From Victivallales bacterium (GTDB lineage Bacteria; Verrucomicrobiota; Lentisphaeria; Victivallales; JAUVCU01), in NCBI GenBank assembly GCA_029934175.1, contig JAOZMT010000141.1:1-6254 (forward strand): a stretch of DNA of 6,254 bases, in the 5' to 3' direction. A program made the position numbers and the translations under genes. The notes beneath the pieces are model-generated. The model was given only the letters and a program-made list of their open reading frames with translations, searched no databases and was not told the DNA's origin. Shown here piece by piece: positions 5,055 through 6,254 of the stretch (the first letter of the stretch is position 1; each line of letters starts with the position of its first letter).

Positions 5055-6254
5055 TTAATTCTCCTTTTTTTTGTTTTTTATTTCTATTAATTTGTTACTA
5101 ACTAAAGCGTCTTTTCCGTCAAATGCCATTGCGACTTTTTCAATATTTTGAAAACCTTTATCTATCAATCGGACATCATATTTTTTCTTTTCTATTTGAG
5201 TTAAAGCATCATTAATAGCTTGTTCAATAGTTTGTTTTTTTGTTACTCGTTTAAGTTCAATAATAAAAGCTGTTTTTGAAATATCTCGTGGTTCTAAAAT
5301 AATATCAAAACGACCTAAGCCACTTTCTTTATTTGAATCAATAATATATTCATTATTTAAATTGATAAATATACCAAGAAGAAAAGCATGATACACCTGT
5401 TCTGGCGCTTCAAGTTTTTCTTGATCATTTGCAGTATCGTGATAACTTAGAGTTTTCAAACATACCTCTTGTAAATCTTCTTCAAATGATTTGTAATTTT
5501 TATTTAACAATGCTTTTAACATAATATTTAAATTATCACTACCAATTTTTGTATTGACTATTTTAGCAAACATATCTTTATAAACAGATTTTACTTCAAG
5601 GTTAGGTATTCTAATATCATAACCTATAATTAATCCTTCATTATCTCTATTTGTTTTAATTGCAATTAAATATCCACTATATATTAACATTGCCCATAAA
5701 TCTTCCTCGCTATAATTTTGATTCAACATATTTTGTAAAACAGTTTCATCTGCAACTTTAACTTTTATAGTTTTGCCTTTAATAAGTTTATTTATTTTCT
5801 TCTTTGTATTAAAAGAAGCATTCTCAATAAGAATTCTTATTAAATCATTACTACTCGAAGCTTTCCAGTATGAAGCAAATCCATCTTCGGATCTTTGAGA
5901 ATAACTTAAAACAGACCAAGGATTATAAATGTGCATAGAACCAAAGACATAACTATCATACCAATGTCTAACACCTTGCAAATTATCAGATAAATTAAAG
6001 TCTTCTAATAATTTAATAACTTCATCTTCTGTCAAACCAAATTTGTCTGAAAATTTATGTGCGAAAATATTATAAATACCAATATTATTTAATTCTGAAA
6101 AGATATTAGCTTTTGCAACTTGTAAAATACCTGTGATAACACCTCTTTCTAAATATTTATTATCTTTAAAAGCACCGTGTAAAAAGTTTTTAATAAATCC
6201 AATACAATCATCATAATATCCATTTATAAAAGCTTGGTGTATTGGCGTATCATA
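5055..6254 (-). CDS. AAA-ATPase-like protein with C-terminal PD-(D/E)XK nuclease domain (DUF1703 type), 5' end cut by window edge
   Basis: The reading frame is open to the right edge, giving 399 visible residues and a TAA stop. The first visible residues, YDTPI, are the motif that normally follows the Walker B Asp-Glu of AAA-ATPase_like (PF09820) proteins, so the P-loop and Walker B lie just outside the window. Other family hallmarks are YLERGVITGI near residue 34, WYDSYVFG near 98, IYNPWSVL near 109 and YHAFLLGIFINL near 288. The C-terminus matches the PDDEXK_9 (PF08011) pattern: SNKESGLGRFDI with Asp317, then IIELKR with Glu333 and Lys335, then Gln353 and KKYD near 357. All the expected nuclease residues are therefore present. 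The TTG at 6035 is internal, because family sequence continues upstream of it. The family is abundant in anaerobes and often multicopy; its biological role is not settled. The gene ends 2 nt before the next start, and its last codons carry that gene's Shine-Dalgarno. Confidence 0.92.
   Translation of the reverse strand, partial: YDTPIHQAFINGYYDDCIGFIKNFLHGAFKDNKYLERGVITGILQVAKANIFSELNNIGIYNIFAHKFSDKFGLTEDEVIKLLEDFNLSDNLQGVRHWYDSYVFGSMHIYNPWSVLSYSQRSEDGFASYWKASSSNDLIRILIENASFNTKKKINKLIKGKTIKVKVADETVLQNMLNQNYSEEDLWAMLIYSGYLIAIKTNRDNEGLIIGYDIRIPNLEVKSVYKDMFAKIVNTKIGSDNLNIMLKALLNKNYKSFEEDLQEVCLKTLSYHDTANDQEKLEAPEQVYHAFLLGIFINLNNEYIIDSNKESGLGRFDIILEPRDISKTAFIIELKRVTKKQTIEQAINDALTQIEKKKYDVRLIDKGFQNIEKVAMAFDGKDALVSNKLIEIKNKKKEN
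5061..5065 (-). promoter_or_regulatory. Shine-Dalgarno of the pRiA4b ORF-3 family gene, inside the preceding gene
   Basis: AGGAG on the minus strand lies 8 nt before the ATG at 5052. It sits in the last Lys-Glu codons of the upstream AAA/PD-(D/E)XK gene, whose TAA stop lies between it and the start. Termination and re-initiation are therefore probably coupled. Confidence 0.8.

Noticed and set aside
6033..6035. TTG as start of the AAA/PD-(D/E)XK gene
   Set aside because: In-frame family sequence (YDTPI, YLERGVITGI) continues upstream to the window edge, so this codon is an internal Leu.

Overview
This is an AT-rich bacterial window (about 30% GC by eye) in which every supported gene lies on the minus strand, so the locus reads right to left. 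Six genes are packed with gaps of 2, 17, 1, 23 and 23 nt, as in a single operon. The right edge cuts the first gene, and the operon promoter lies outside the window. No taxon marker is present. The stand-alone receiver resembles ones I associate with Desulfobacterota-type genomes, and AAA-ATPase-like/PD-(D/E)XK proteins are common in low-GC anaerobes, but both are weak hints.

Layout in transcription order: (1) 6254-5055, C-terminal 399 residues of an AAA-ATPase-like protein with a C-terminal PD-(D/E)XK nuclease domain (DUF1703 type); (2) 5052-4372, a plasmid pRiA4b ORF-3 family protein; (3) 4354-1880, a large soluble hybrid histidine kinase, PAS-GAF-HisKA-HATPase-REC-Hpt; (4) and (5) 1878-1249 and 1225-596, two tandem 209-residue paralogues with a PD-(D/E)XK-like active-site pattern; (6) 572-186, a single-domain CheY-like response regulator. 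The last 185 bases hold no gene. They contain an imperfect hairpin and a stretch that looks like a dispersed intergenic repeat.

Genes 3 and 6 together hold every station of a His-Asp-His-Asp phosphorelay: kinase His, internal receiver Asp, Hpt His and a separate receiver Asp. No DNA-binding output domain is visible. The two small nuclease-like genes sit between kinase and receiver, and they arose by tandem duplication of a unit of exactly 653 nt comprising the gene plus its downstream spacer and Shine-Dalgarno site. The most interesting reading is a cytoplasmic sensory phosphorelay co-expressed with two, perhaps three, nuclease-fold proteins. That functional link is inferred from operon structure only.
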